DNA of 64,000 nt from Bordetella sp. LUAb4 (lineage in GTDB: Bacteria; Pseudomonadota; Gammaproteobacteria; Burkholderiales; Burkholderiaceae_B): contig NZ_JAHPZX010000003.1 of the NCBI RefSeq assembly GCF_021325795.1, forward strand, positions 310,001 through 374,000. The letters are read 5' to 3'. Every line of letters starts with the position of its first letter. Positions within the stretch are counted from its first letter, which is position 1. This document shows positions 26,030 through 34,104 of the stretch, one piece after another. A model generated the notes under the pieces. It ran no database searches and was not told where the DNA came from. It saw only the letters and a list, made by a program, of their open reading frames with translations. Both the position numbers and the translations under genes were made by a program.

Positions 26030-26496
26030 GAGATCTCATCACTTGCCTGAAGGCGGCGGCCGTAGGCGCCATCGCGATGTATTACCTGGATCCTGACCTG
26101 GGGCGGCGGCGCCGGGCGGAACTGAACGACAAAATGCGCAGTGCCTGCGACAGCTTCGGCCAGTGCGTGCGCAAGGAAGGGGCCCATCTGGCCCACCGCG
26201 CGAGCGGTATCGCCAGGGAAGTCGAATCCAGCGTGACCGCCGCCGTGGTCGACGATTACACCCTGGTGGAAAACATCCGCGCCAGGCTCGGCAACTTGGT
26301 CAGCAGCCCTGACACCGTCGATGTTTCCGTCAACGATGGGATCGTCAGCCTGGCCGGACACGTGCTGGGTGCCGAGCACAAGGTGCTGATCGCCGCGGTC
26401 GCCGCGATGGCAGGCGTTCGTTCCGTCGCGGACCATCTTTCGACCTACGACGATCCGGGCAGCGCGCCGGAATTGCAGGGCGGCTCGCCGTCCTGA
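26026..26496 (+). CDS. BON-domain envelope protein
   Basis: A 156-aa protein. The N-terminus has a short hydrophobic segment (LKAAAVGAIAMYYLDP) followed by LGRRRRAELNDK, the DP.xGRRRRA motif common to proteobacterial YtxH/BON proteins. Residues about 85-145 form a BON domain (IRARLGNLVSSPDTVDVSVNDGIVSLAGHVLGAEH ... GVRSVADHL). BON domains bind membranes or phospholipids and are usually stress-related. Translationally coupled to the preceding 87-aa gene. Confidence 0.87.
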   Translation: MRDLITCLKAAAVGAIAMYYLDPDLGRRRRAELNDKMRSACDSFGQCVRKEGAHLAHRASGIAREVESSVTAAVVDDYTLVENIRARLGNLVSSPDTVDVSVNDGIVSLAGHVLGAEHKVLIAAVAAMAGVRSVADHLSTYDDPGSAPELQGGSPS

Positions 26497-26512
26497 TCGC
26501 GGCGACCTGCCC

Positions 26513-27457
26513 TCACGTCGGTTCGCTGGGCAAGGGCGGCCACGTCACTTCTTCCGCGTGGTACAGCAGGTAATCGTGGAAGGCAGTGGCCGCGGGCGAG
26601 GATGAACGATCCGGCGGCAGGATCACGCCGATTTCGCGGACCGACGTAGGCTTGAATGTCAGCAGGCGGCAGGCATCGAGATTCAAGGCATACAGCGCGC
26701 TGCGCGGCAGGATGCAGACACCCACCCCCATCGCGGTCATGGCCACCAGGGGAGGCGTGCCGGTCATCTCCTGCGCGCAGTTGATGGGCACCCCCGCGCG
26801 TTGAAAGATTTCCTCGAGCCGTTCGCGCAGGTCGATGCCGCGGGGATTCAGCAATAAAGGTCGCCGAGCCAGCTGCGCGGGCGTGGTGGAAGTGCGCCCG
26901 GCGAAAAGAGGATCGGAGGCGGCAACCACCGCCAGCAGGTCCTCGGTGAACAAGGGCCGGAATTCGACGTTATGCGACCCGCGTGAGGTGACCGCCATAT
27001 CGATGGTTCCCAGTATGACCTGCTCGTGAGCGCGGCGCGAGTCGATGTCCTGCAGCTGAATGGTGACGCCGGGATGCAAGGCTTGGAAGCCCCGCATCAT
27101 TTGCGGCATGAACGTCGACGCCATGGACGGCAGGGTAGCCACGCTGATACCGCCTTTTTCCAGCCGGCCTTCATCTCTCAGGCTGACCAGCACCCGCGAC
27201 AATACCCGGCCCGACAAGCGGAAGGTCTGTTGCAGACGCTCGCCCTCCTGCGTCAGCCGCACGCTGCGGGTATCCCGATGCAGCAGCTTCACGCCCAGGG
27301 CCGCTTCCAATTGCTGGATCTGCACACTCAGCGCGGATTGGGATATATGCAGCCGCGCGGCCGCCCCCCGAAAACTCCCCCTTTCGGCTACCGCCGAGAA
27401 TGACACCAACTGGTTGAGGTTGGTGCGTCGCAATGCCGAAATCCAGCTGTCGTCCAT
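26513..27457 (-). CDS. LysR-family transcriptional regulator
   Basis: A 314-aa LTTR. The HTH region is FSAVAERGSFRGAAARLHISQSALSVQIQQLE, and the effector domain opens at KGGISVATLPSMASTFMPQMM and ends with a GVGVCILPRSAL-type strand. It is divergent from the Bug receptor/AtuA genes, with a 173-bp shared promoter region (27458-27630) in which I saw no clear LysR palindrome. It likely controls that catabolic operon. Confidence 0.92.
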   Translation of the reverse strand: MDDSWISALRRTNLNQLVSFSAVAERGSFRGAAARLHISQSALSVQIQQLEAALGVKLLHRDTRSVRLTQEGERLQQTFRLSGRVLSRVLVSLRDEGRLEKGGISVATLPSMASTFMPQMMRGFQALHPGVTIQLQDIDSRRAHEQVILGTIDMAVTSRGSHNVEFRPLFTEDLLAVVAASDPLFAGRTSTTPAQLARRPLLLNPRGIDLRERLEEIFQRAGVPINCAQEMTGTPPLVAMTAMGVGVCILPRSALYALNLDACRLLTFKPTSVREIGVILPPDRSSSPAATAFHDYLLYHAEEVTWPPLPSEPT

Positions 27458-27630
27458 TGATCGTCTCGGGTTATCAGTTGACTCGAATATAACGTTTGTG
27501 ATGCAACAAGACGATGCCTAACATTCGCGGACAACACCTTTTGGATAAGTTCTTTTAAGGGGAGATAGCGGGCGTGTCGGAACAAATGGATGCTGCGTTT
27601 TCCGGAAAGTTACTGGAGGCTTGGGGGAAA

Positions 27631-28608
27631 ATGAGAGGAGTATTGCAATTAACGCTCGCTTTGTTGCTCATCTGTAATGTTTCGACGGTTCAGGCGGAGC
27701 CCGCCGCGTCTCGATTTCCCACCAAGGCGCTCACCATCGTCGTCCCCTATGGCGCGGCTTCCAGCACGGACATCCTGACCCGCGTCGTGGCCAGGCACAT
27801 GGCGCGGCAGTTGGGGCAGCCGGTGATCGTGGAAAACAAAGCCGGTGCGGGCGGGGCCATGGGTAGCGCGTTCGTCGCGCACGCGGCGCCCGATGGCTAC
27901 ACCTTGGTCATGGGCACCATTTCTTCGCATTCGATCAATCAGTCGATGTTGAAGAACCTGCCCTATGACGTGCTACGCGATTTCGCGCCCGTTTCGCTGG
28001 TCGCCTACTTCCCCAATATCCTGGTGGCCACGGGTGACCTGCCGGTGCACAACCTTGCCGACGTAGTGGCGCTGGCGCGCCAACGTGGCGGGCTGGATTT
28101 CGGCTCGGGCGGCATTGGATCGTCCGGCCAGATGGGCGGCGAGCTGCTCAAGCTGCGCACGGGCGCCCCTTTGAACCATGTTCCCTACAAGGAGGTGTCC
28201 CAAGGCATCTCCGACACCATTGCGGGTCACGTACCGCTGTTGTTCTATCAGGTGCCGGCGCTGGTCGGGCAGATCAAGGCGGGGCAGCTCAAACCCATCG
28301 TCGTGCTGGCGCCGCAGCGTACGCCGCTGCTGCCGGACGTGCCGACGTCCACCGAGGAAGGCATCAAGGATTTTGATGCGACGGCGTGGATGGGTCTGTT
28401 CGCGCCGGCCGGCACGCCACGGCCCGTCATCGACGTATTGAACGACGCCATCAAGCAGGCCGCGGCCGATCCCGACGTCGCGGCGGCGCTGGGGCAACAG
28501 GGCTTCACCATGGTCGGCGGGACGCCTGAGGCATTCCGCGACTTCGTCAGGCAGGACATCGCCAAGTGGGCCGAGGTGATCAAGGCCACGGGTGCCGCAA
28601 CGCAATAA
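27631..28608 (+). CDS. Bug/TctC-family periplasmic receptor (tripartite tricarboxylate type)
   Basis: A 325-aa binding protein: signal MRGVLQLTLALLLICNVSTVQA, then FPTKALTIVVPYGAASSTDILTRVV and GAMGSAFVAHAAPDGYT, the two ligand loops of the family. The ATG at 27631 directly follows GGGGGAAA; an upstream GTG (27574) would put a hydrophilic leader before the signal. Bug proteins bind carboxylates such as citrate, glutamate, nicotinate or aromatic acids. Heads the AtuA operon; no TctA/TctB membrane genes are nearby. Confidence 0.92.
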   Translation: MRGVLQLTLALLLICNVSTVQAEPAASRFPTKALTIVVPYGAASSTDILTRVVARHMARQLGQPVIVENKAGAGGAMGSAFVAHAAPDGYTLVMGTISSHSINQSMLKNLPYDVLRDFAPVSLVAYFPNILVATGDLPVHNLADVVALARQRGGLDFGSGGIGSSGQMGGELLKLRTGAPLNHVPYKEVSQGISDTIAGHVPLLFYQVPALVGQIKAGQLKPIVVLAPQRTPLLPDVPTSTEEGIKDFDATAWMGLFAPAGTPRPVIDVLNDAIKQAAADPDVAAALGQQGFTMVGGTPEAFRDFVRQDIAKWAEVIKATGAATQ

Positions 28609-28616
28609 GGGTTGTC

Positions 28617-30356
28617 GTGTACAAGACTATTCCACTCAGAGAGATCGCGCATTCCCGTTCCGGCGAGAAGGGCAACAGCTGCATGGTGTCGGTGATCGCC
28701 TACGAGGCGGAGGACTATGCCCTGCTGCGGGAGCAGGTCACCGTGCAGGCGGTGCGCAAGCTGTACGGTTCGATTGCCAAGAGCTATATCGTGCGCCACG
28801 AAGTGCCCACGATCGGCGCCTTGAATTTCGTCATGGACGAAGTGCTGGAAGGTGGCCGTTCGCGTACGCTCGCGTTCGAAGAGTCCGGCAAGGCCTTGTC
28901 GTCGCTGATGCTGACACTGCCCGTGCAGGTGCCGGAACGTTATGTGGGCCGGTCCCAGCGCGCGCGCCCCGTCACCATACAGCCGGCGGCGGAGGTGGGC
29001 CGCAGTGTGCGCCTGGGCTCGGCGACGGCGTGGTCACGCGATCGTTTCGAACCGGCGCGCGACCTGGTCGAACGTGGCCGGCTCGACTACATCTGCTTCG
29101 AAACGATGTCCGAGGTCACCATGAGCGCGGCGCAGGTCGCGCGGGTGGACGGGGACGTGCAGAGCGTGGCCTACGATCCCTATCTGGTCGATCGCCTGGC
29201 CCCCATCCTGGCCGAATGCAAGGCCAAGGGCATACGCATCATCAGCAATCAGGGTTGGCTGGATCCGGAGGGCGCCGCGCGCCGGGTCAAGGAACTGGCC
29301 GAAGCGCTGGGGATCGCCGACCTGAAAGTGGCCGCGGTCAGCGGCGGCATCCTTACGGATCGCGTTGCCGACATGGAACTGAAGTATCTGGAGACCGGCA
29401 AGCCGGTGGCGGATACCCGCGCGGATATCGTGTCGGCCGAGGTCTACCTGGGTTGCGAAGGCATCGTGCGCGCCTTGCGCGAGCAGGCCGATGTCGTGTT
29501 GACCACGCGCGTGGCCGATGCGGCGCTATACCTGGGGCCGCTGGCCCATGAGTTCGGCTGGCGGCTGGACGATCACGCCAAGATGGCGCGCGGCATGGTC
29601 GTGGGGCATCTGATGGAATGCGGGGCTCAGCTATCAGGCGGCTATTTCGCCGACCCCGGCTACAAGGACGTGCCCGATCTGGCGAATCTCGGCAATCCCA
29701 TCGCGGAGGTGTCGGAGGACGGCATCGTGCTGAGCAAGCTGCCCGGCAGCGGCGGCCTGCTCAGCCCGGCGACGTGCAAGGAACAGCTGTTGTATGAGGT
29801 CGGCGATCCCGCCCGCTATCTGGGCCCCGATTGCATCACCAACTTTGGCGCGGTGACCTTCAGCCAGAGCGGCCCGGACGAAGTCGCGGTGCATGTGGGC
29901 CCGGACGTCGGCTCGCCGCGCACCGGCACGCTCAAGGCGCTGGTGGGGCTGCGCGAAGGCTATATGACCGAGGAGATGGTCATCTTCGCCGGCCCCGGTG
30001 CGACGGAACGCGCGCGGATGACAGAGGCGTTGTTACGCAAGCGCTTCGAAGCGATCGGTTTGCGGCCACGGGAACTGCGCTTCGACTATCTGGGCGTCAA
30101 CGGCGTGCATCGCGAAGCCAGCCCACCGCCCACGTCCGCCTCCTATGAAGTCATTCTGCGGGTGGCGTTGAAGACCGCGGATCGGGCCGAGGCGGACAAG
30201 CTGCGCAAGGAAATCGATCCTCTCGCGGTGAACGGCGTGGCGGGCACCGGCAAGTGGGCCACCAGCGCGGTGGGATCGCGGGTGCGCTCGGTCATCGGCC
30301 TGAGTTCCTGCCTGGTGCCGCGCGAGCTGGTGCAGACCAAGGTCAGCGTGTACTGA
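28617..30356 (+). CDS. AtuA-family protein with swapped domain order
   Basis: A 579-aa protein of the acyclic terpene utilisation AtuA family. Residues 1 to about 110 (LREIAHSRSGEKGNSCMVSV ... GALNFVMDEVLEGG) match the small ferredoxin-like domain that normally lies at the C-terminus. Residues about 125-579 are the DUF1446/AtuA catalytic domain (VRLGSATAWSRDRF, LDYICFETMSEVTM, GADVVL-type strands). The usual order is therefore reversed. The start is a GTG at 28617, eight bases after the receptor stop, with AAGGG upstream. The biochemical role of AtuA is unresolved; it is needed for citronellol/geranyl-CoA catabolism in pseudomonads. Here it probably acts on the ligand of the preceding Bug receptor. 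Confidence 0.88.
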   Translation: MYKTIPLREIAHSRSGEKGNSCMVSVIAYEAEDYALLREQVTVQAVRKLYGSIAKSYIVRHEVPTIGALNFVMDEVLEGGRSRTLAFEESGKALSSLMLTLPVQVPERYVGRSQRARPVTIQPAAEVGRSVRLGSATAWSRDRFEPARDLVERGRLDYICFETMSEVTMSAAQVARVDGDVQSVAYDPYLVDRLAPILAECKAKGIRIISNQGWLDPEGAARRVKELAEALGIADLKVAAVSGGILTDRVADMELKYLETGKPVADTRADIVSAEVYLGCEGIVRALREQADVVLTTRVADAALYLGPLAHEFGWRLDDHAKMARGMVVGHLMECGAQLSGGYFADPGYKDVPDLANLGNPIAEVSEDGIVLSKLPGSGGLLSPATCKEQLLYEVGDPARYLGPDCITNFGAVTFSQSGPDEVAVHVGPDVGSPRTGTLKALVGLREGYMTEEMVIFAGPGATERARMTEALLRKRFEAIGLRPRELRFDYLGVNGVHREASPPPTSASYEVILRVALKTADRAEADKLRKEIDPLAVNGVAGTGKWATSAVGSRVRSVIGLSSCLVPRELVQTKVSVY

Positions 30357-30505
30357 AGCGTGGGAGAGGTCCCAACACGGCTATGGCGCGGCGGGCTTGC
30401 GCGCCGGTGCAAAAGCGCGCGCCGAGGCTGACATCAAATTTCCTGATGCCAGCCGTCAAATAGCGTCGATATACAGGGAAGTGCCGCGTATCTAGACTGC
30501 CTCGA

Positions 30506-31726
30506 ATGTTCCCGATGGAGTTCGAGATGGATACGCAGATATCACGCAAGCCGGCCGCCGCCCCGTCCGCCACTGTCGGTGCCGCCGCCGGTGGTGCCTT
30601 TCCCGACCATGGCCAGCCCGCCGCATGGACGGCGCGGCAGGTGCATGACGATCGCTCCTGGGTGCTGCGTCTGGCGCCCGAGCATGTGGCGGCGTTGCAC
30701 AAGGCGCTGGCCCACGCGAAGACGGTCGGCAAGCCATTGCTGCGATGGAGCAAGGACGATTTTCCGCTGGATGATGCCACCCAGGCCATTCTGCGCGCCG
30801 CCATCGCCACCACGCAAGGGCGGTGGGGCATGTGCCTGCTCAAGGGGTTTCCGGTCGAGGTGTGGAGCGAAGAAGATACGCGCCTGGCGTATTGGGGCAT
30901 CGGTCTCTATATGGGCGTGGGCCGCCCGCAGAATCGCGCCAGCGATGTGATGACCGACGTGCGCGATGCCGGCGGCTCCTACAAGACCAAGGGCGGTCGT
31001 GGCTACAACACCAATGCCGAGCTGGATTTCCACATGGATTCCTGCGATGTCGTGGCCTTGATGTGCCGGCGTACCGCGAAGTCCGGCGGTAGCAGCAAGG
31101 TGGTCAGCTCCATCGCGCTGCACGACGAGGTCGCGCGCTTGCGGCCGGACCTGCTGGAAGTCTTGCACCAACCCTACTATCACAGCTACCAGGGCGCGCA
31201 GGATCCCAGCCAACCGCCCTACTATCCGCTATCCATCTTCGGCAATCATCCGCGCCAGTTCGCGGCCCGCAGCAATCGCAAGAATTCGGTGGCCGCGCAA
31301 CGCGACTTCCCCGAGGTGCCGCGCTGGACAGCGGCGCAGGCCGAAGCGCTGGATCTGCTGGACGAATTGATGGCGGGCGACAGGCTTTGCTACAACATGG
31401 AGCTGGAGCGCGGCGACCTGCAGTTGTTGAACAGCTACGTCACGCTGCATTCGCGCACGGCTTTCGAGGATTATGAAGACGCCGACCGCAAGCGCCATCT
31501 GCTGCGCCTGTGGCTGGCGGTGCCCATTTCGCAGGAACTGCCCGCCGACTGGGACGTGTACTACATCGACGTGCGCGCCGGCGCGGTGCGCGGCGGCATG
31601 CGCGGATCGGGCATTTCAGCGGAGTTCCTGGAGTATGAACAGCGCCATGCCCAGGCACTGGGTATGCCGTTCGAAACCTGGGCGCCCAAGGTCTTGAAGG
31701 AAGAAGGAACATTGGCGGGCGCATAG
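30506..31726 (+). CDS. TauD/TfdA-family Fe(II)/2-oxoglutarate dioxygenase
   Basis: A 406-aa non-heme iron dioxygenase. The facial triad is visible as FHMDSCD (His and Asp near 175/177) and the distal His in VTLHSRTAF near 314, with the 2-oxoglutarate-binding Arg in LLRLWLAVP. Three in-frame ATGs occur at 30506, 30515 and 30527. The last has TGGAG before it and may be the true start; it would remove only seven residues. It lies 149 bp after the AtuA gene, same strand. It could hydroxylate or demethylate/dealkylate an intermediate of the same pathway. Length is somewhat above TauD (about 280 aa), nearer to gamma-butyrobetaine hydroxylase-like members. Confidence 0.9.
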   Translation: MFPMEFEMDTQISRKPAAAPSATVGAAAGGAFPDHGQPAAWTARQVHDDRSWVLRLAPEHVAALHKALAHAKTVGKPLLRWSKDDFPLDDATQAILRAAIATTQGRWGMCLLKGFPVEVWSEEDTRLAYWGIGLYMGVGRPQNRASDVMTDVRDAGGSYKTKGGRGYNTNAELDFHMDSCDVVALMCRRTAKSGGSSKVVSSIALHDEVARLRPDLLEVLHQPYYHSYQGAQDPSQPPYYPLSIFGNHPRQFAARSNRKNSVAAQRDFPEVPRWTAAQAEALDLLDELMAGDRLCYNMELERGDLQLLNSYVTLHSRTAFEDYEDADRKRHLLRLWLAVPISQELPADWDVYYIDVRAGAVRGGMRGSGISAEFLEYEQRHAQALGMPFETWAPKVLKEEGTLAGA

Positions 31727-31852
31727 CGGAGCGGCCGCGCCGCGCGCTGTCATTGGAGATGCTGCCCGTTCAAGCTGTCCAGCTCGTGGGAGGCGTTCAG
31801 ACGTGGGGCGCTTAGGCGTGGAAACGTGGCGCCCTTCCTTCCTGCTGACGCT

Positions 31853-31878
31853 CCGCCCCCTCCAAACAGAGGGGGCGG
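31853..31878. terminator. Strong GC hairpin downstream of the dioxygenase gene
   Basis: CCGCCCCCTC (31853-31862) pairs perfectly with GAGGGGGCGG (31869-31878) across a CAAACA loop. A short T-run (TATTTT, 31881-31886) follows. It is 126 nt after the dioxygenase stop and a good candidate for the end of the upstream transcript, though the T-tract is modest. No gene is visible in 31727-32023. Confidence 0.6.
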
Positions 31879-31936
31879 CGTATTTTCTGCGTTGCGGCAA
31901 GCCACTGCTTCGGCGCAGCAAAACACCACGCACAAA

Positions 31937-31959
31937 AACTAGCTTGTGAAGCTAGTTTA
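31937..31959. promoter_or_regulatory. Perfect 10-bp inverted repeat before the MaoC operon, candidate operator
   Basis: AAACTAGCTT (31937-31946) and AAGCTAGTTT (31950-31959) flank GTG. AT-rich, 23 bp long and 65 nt upstream of the first MaoC start, it looks like a TetR- or similar dimer-binding operator rather than a terminator. No TetR gene is in the window, so the regulator would be encoded elsewhere. Confidence 0.5.
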
Positions 31960-32023
31960 AATATCCCAAGCGTCGCCCCGTCCGTCTTACGATCGCCTCA
32001 CTTCCCCGGAGGCAGAGTAGACA

Positions 32024-32461
32024 ATGGCGAACAAGACCTGGCAGTTCGATGATTTCCAGATAGGTTACCGCTTCTCCCCGTCCCGCTACAGCATAGGGGC
32101 CGATGACAGCGACGCCTTCCTGCGCACCTTCGCGTTAGGCCCTATCCGCACTGAACCCGCCGCCGCCGCGCCGGCTGTGGAAGAAAACCGGCCGGTCCGG
32201 CCCGTCCATCCCACGCTGGTCGCCAGCTTCCAACCGCAACACGCCGCTTTCGCGTGGCCCACGGGCGTGCTTCACGCAAGGGAAAAGGTGCGCCTGTCCG
32301 CGCCCGTGTATCCGGGCGAGGCCTTGGAGGCGTGCGTTGGCATCAAGAACAAATACGAAAAGAACGACCGCAAGTTCGTGGTGCTGGAGATCGTCGTCCG
32401 TAAGCTGGAAAACGGCACCGACGCATTGACGGTGGAACGTACCCTGGTCTGGCCACAGTGA
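32024..32461 (+). CDS. MaoC-like hotdog dehydratase-domain protein, subunit 1
   Basis: A 145-aa single hotdog-fold protein. MANKTWQFDDFQIGYRFSPSRYSIGADDSDAFLRTF is the N-terminal MaoC_dehydrat-type strand/helix. The fold continues with HPTLVASFQPQHAAFAWPTGVLHAREKVRLSAPVYPGE, which holds a hydratase-2-like pocket but not an obvious D-x5-H dyad. It is followed after 8 nt by a second MaoC gene. Two-gene MaoC pairs often make heteromers in which only one subunit is catalytic; this is probably the non-catalytic partner. Confidence 0.85.
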   Translation: MANKTWQFDDFQIGYRFSPSRYSIGADDSDAFLRTFALGPIRTEPAAAAPAVEENRPVRPVHPTLVASFQPQHAAFAWPTGVLHAREKVRLSAPVYPGEALEACVGIKNKYEKNDRKFVVLEIVVRKLENGTDALTVERTLVWPQ

Positions 32462-32469
32462 GGCGCCCC

Positions 32470-32859
32470 ATGACTCCCAAGAAAAACGATCGCTTTGTCG
32501 CCGCCATTGCCGGCGTCACGCAAACAGACGTCAACGCTTTCGGCGCCCTGCATGGAACCACCGGCAGGACCCATACCGATCCGGAATACGCCCAGCAGCA
32601 TTTCGGCGGCGTCATCGTGCAGGGCGCGCTGGTCATGGCACCGGTCATGGATTTGTGCGACCGGGTGCTGGGCGAGGCCTGGTACCAGAACAGCGAGATC
32701 GAAACCAAGTTCGTCGCGTTCACGCGCCTGGGCGATGTGGTGACCGTGACGCTGGATGTGCAGGAAAGCAGTCCCACGCTGCTGCAATTGGGCTATGCGT
32801 GCACCTTGCCGGACGGCAAGGTGGTGCAGGCGGGCACGATCATCCATCGGCCCGATTGA
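32470..32859 (+). CDS. MaoC-like (R)-specific enoyl-CoA hydratase, subunit 2
   Basis: A 129-aa hotdog hydratase with the hydratase-2 signature FGALHGTTGRTHTDPEYAQ (catalytic Asp/His region) and FGGVIVQGALVMAPVMDL. It would hydrate a 2-enoyl-CoA or dehydrate its 3-hydroxy derivative. The ATG at 32470 with GAGGCGCC upstream is preferred; a GTG at 32458 overlapping the first subunit stop is the alternative. Paired with subunit 1 and followed by a Bug receptor gene. Confidence 0.87.
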   Translation: MTPKKNDRFVAAIAGVTQTDVNAFGALHGTTGRTHTDPEYAQQHFGGVIVQGALVMAPVMDLCDRVLGEAWYQNSEIETKFVAFTRLGDVVTVTLDVQESSPTLLQLGYACTLPDGKVVQAGTIIHRPD

Positions 32860-32982
32860 TGTCCGGCGTATGAAGGGGTAGGAGGCGCGGAAGGCGCAAC
32901 GCACGCTGCTTTATCGCGAGTGCGCTTGCGGTGCCTGCGCGAACAAGAAAAGAACACAAAACATAAACACAAGGAGACAGAC

Positions 32983-33972
32983 ATGAAGAAAATGCTGATG
33001 GGGCTTGCGTTGGCCGCGATGACGGCCACGGCTGTGGCAACCGCGGCGGGTAGCGCGGCGGCCGCCTACCCGGAGAAACCGATACGGCTGATCGTGCCGG
33101 CTTCGGCCGGCGGCGCCGCCGACACCTTGGCGCGCATGATCGCCAAGCGCCTGAACGAAAAATTCCGCCAAGCCGTGGTGGTGGAGAACAAGCCCGGCGC
33201 CGCCGCCATCATAGGCATGACCGATATCGCCAAGGCCCAGCCCGACGGCTATACGCTGGGTATGACGTTCTCCGGCGCCATGTCCATCAACCCGTCGCTG
33301 TACGAGTCCCTGAGCTACGACCCGCTCAAGGATTATTCCCCCATCGCCATGGTCGCGGTGTCGCCATTGATCATCACGGCCAGTCCCAAGCTGGGCGTCA
33401 AGACCTTGGGTGCGCTGCTCGATATGGCCAGGAAAGAGCCTGGCAAGCTGACCTTTGCGTCCACGGGCACCGGGTCCACTCAGCATCTCTCGATGGAGCT
33501 GTTCAAGTCGACCGCGGGCGTGGACATGATGCACGTGCCGTACAAGGGCAGCGCGGCGGCCATCATCGACGTGCAGTCCGGCCTGGTGTCCACGCTCAGC
33601 GATAACGCCATCACCTTGATCCCCTTCATCCAGTCGGGGCAGTTGGTACCGCTGGCGGTGGAAACCGCACAGCGCATCCCTGCCCTGCCCAATGTGCCCA
33701 CGGTGGCCGAGCTGGGCCATCCTGGCTACCAGGCCGTCGGCTGGTACGGCCTGATCGCGCCAGCCGGTACGCCGGAGCCGATCGTCACCAAGCTCAATGG
33801 AGCCATCAACGAAATGCTGGATGATCCGGCGTTCACAAAATGGCTGGGCCAGCAGGGCATGGAACCGCAGCGCGATACGTCGGATGGCTTTCGCCGCTAT
33901 ATCGCGCAGGAAAAGGACAAGTGGGCGCACGTGATCAAGACCGCCAATGTGCCACGGCAGTCGGTGCGCTGA
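32983..33972 (+). CDS. Bug/TctC-family periplasmic receptor
   Basis: A 329-aa receptor with signal MKKMLMGLALAAMTATAVATAA and mature start AAYPEKPIRLIVPASAGGAADTLARMIA. The loop GAAAIIGMTDIAKAQPDGYTLG is typical. The ATG at 32983 has a textbook ribosome-binding site (AAGGAGACAGAC). It sits inside the CoA-degradation island between the MaoC pair and the FadB-like gene, so its ligand is probably the carboxylate degraded here. Confidence 0.92.
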   Translation: MKKMLMGLALAAMTATAVATAAGSAAAAYPEKPIRLIVPASAGGAADTLARMIAKRLNEKFRQAVVVENKPGAAAIIGMTDIAKAQPDGYTLGMTFSGAMSINPSLYESLSYDPLKDYSPIAMVAVSPLIITASPKLGVKTLGALLDMARKEPGKLTFASTGTGSTQHLSMELFKSTAGVDMMHVPYKGSAAAIIDVQSGLVSTLSDNAITLIPFIQSGQLVPLAVETAQRIPALPNVPTVAELGHPGYQAVGWYGLIAPAGTPEPIVTKLNGAINEMLDDPAFTKWLGQQGMEPQRDTSDGFRRYIAQEKDKWAHVIKTANVPRQSVR

Positions 33973-34104
33973 AGCGCCCGGCTGGATCGAAGCCCGCGTG
34001 TCCGCCGAGCGCGCGGACGCCGCGCTTATCGCAATGATCAGCACAGGCCATGCAAAGTCACGCCGCCCTGATCTCCGCTTTATTTCGAAACCTACAGGAC
34101 CATC

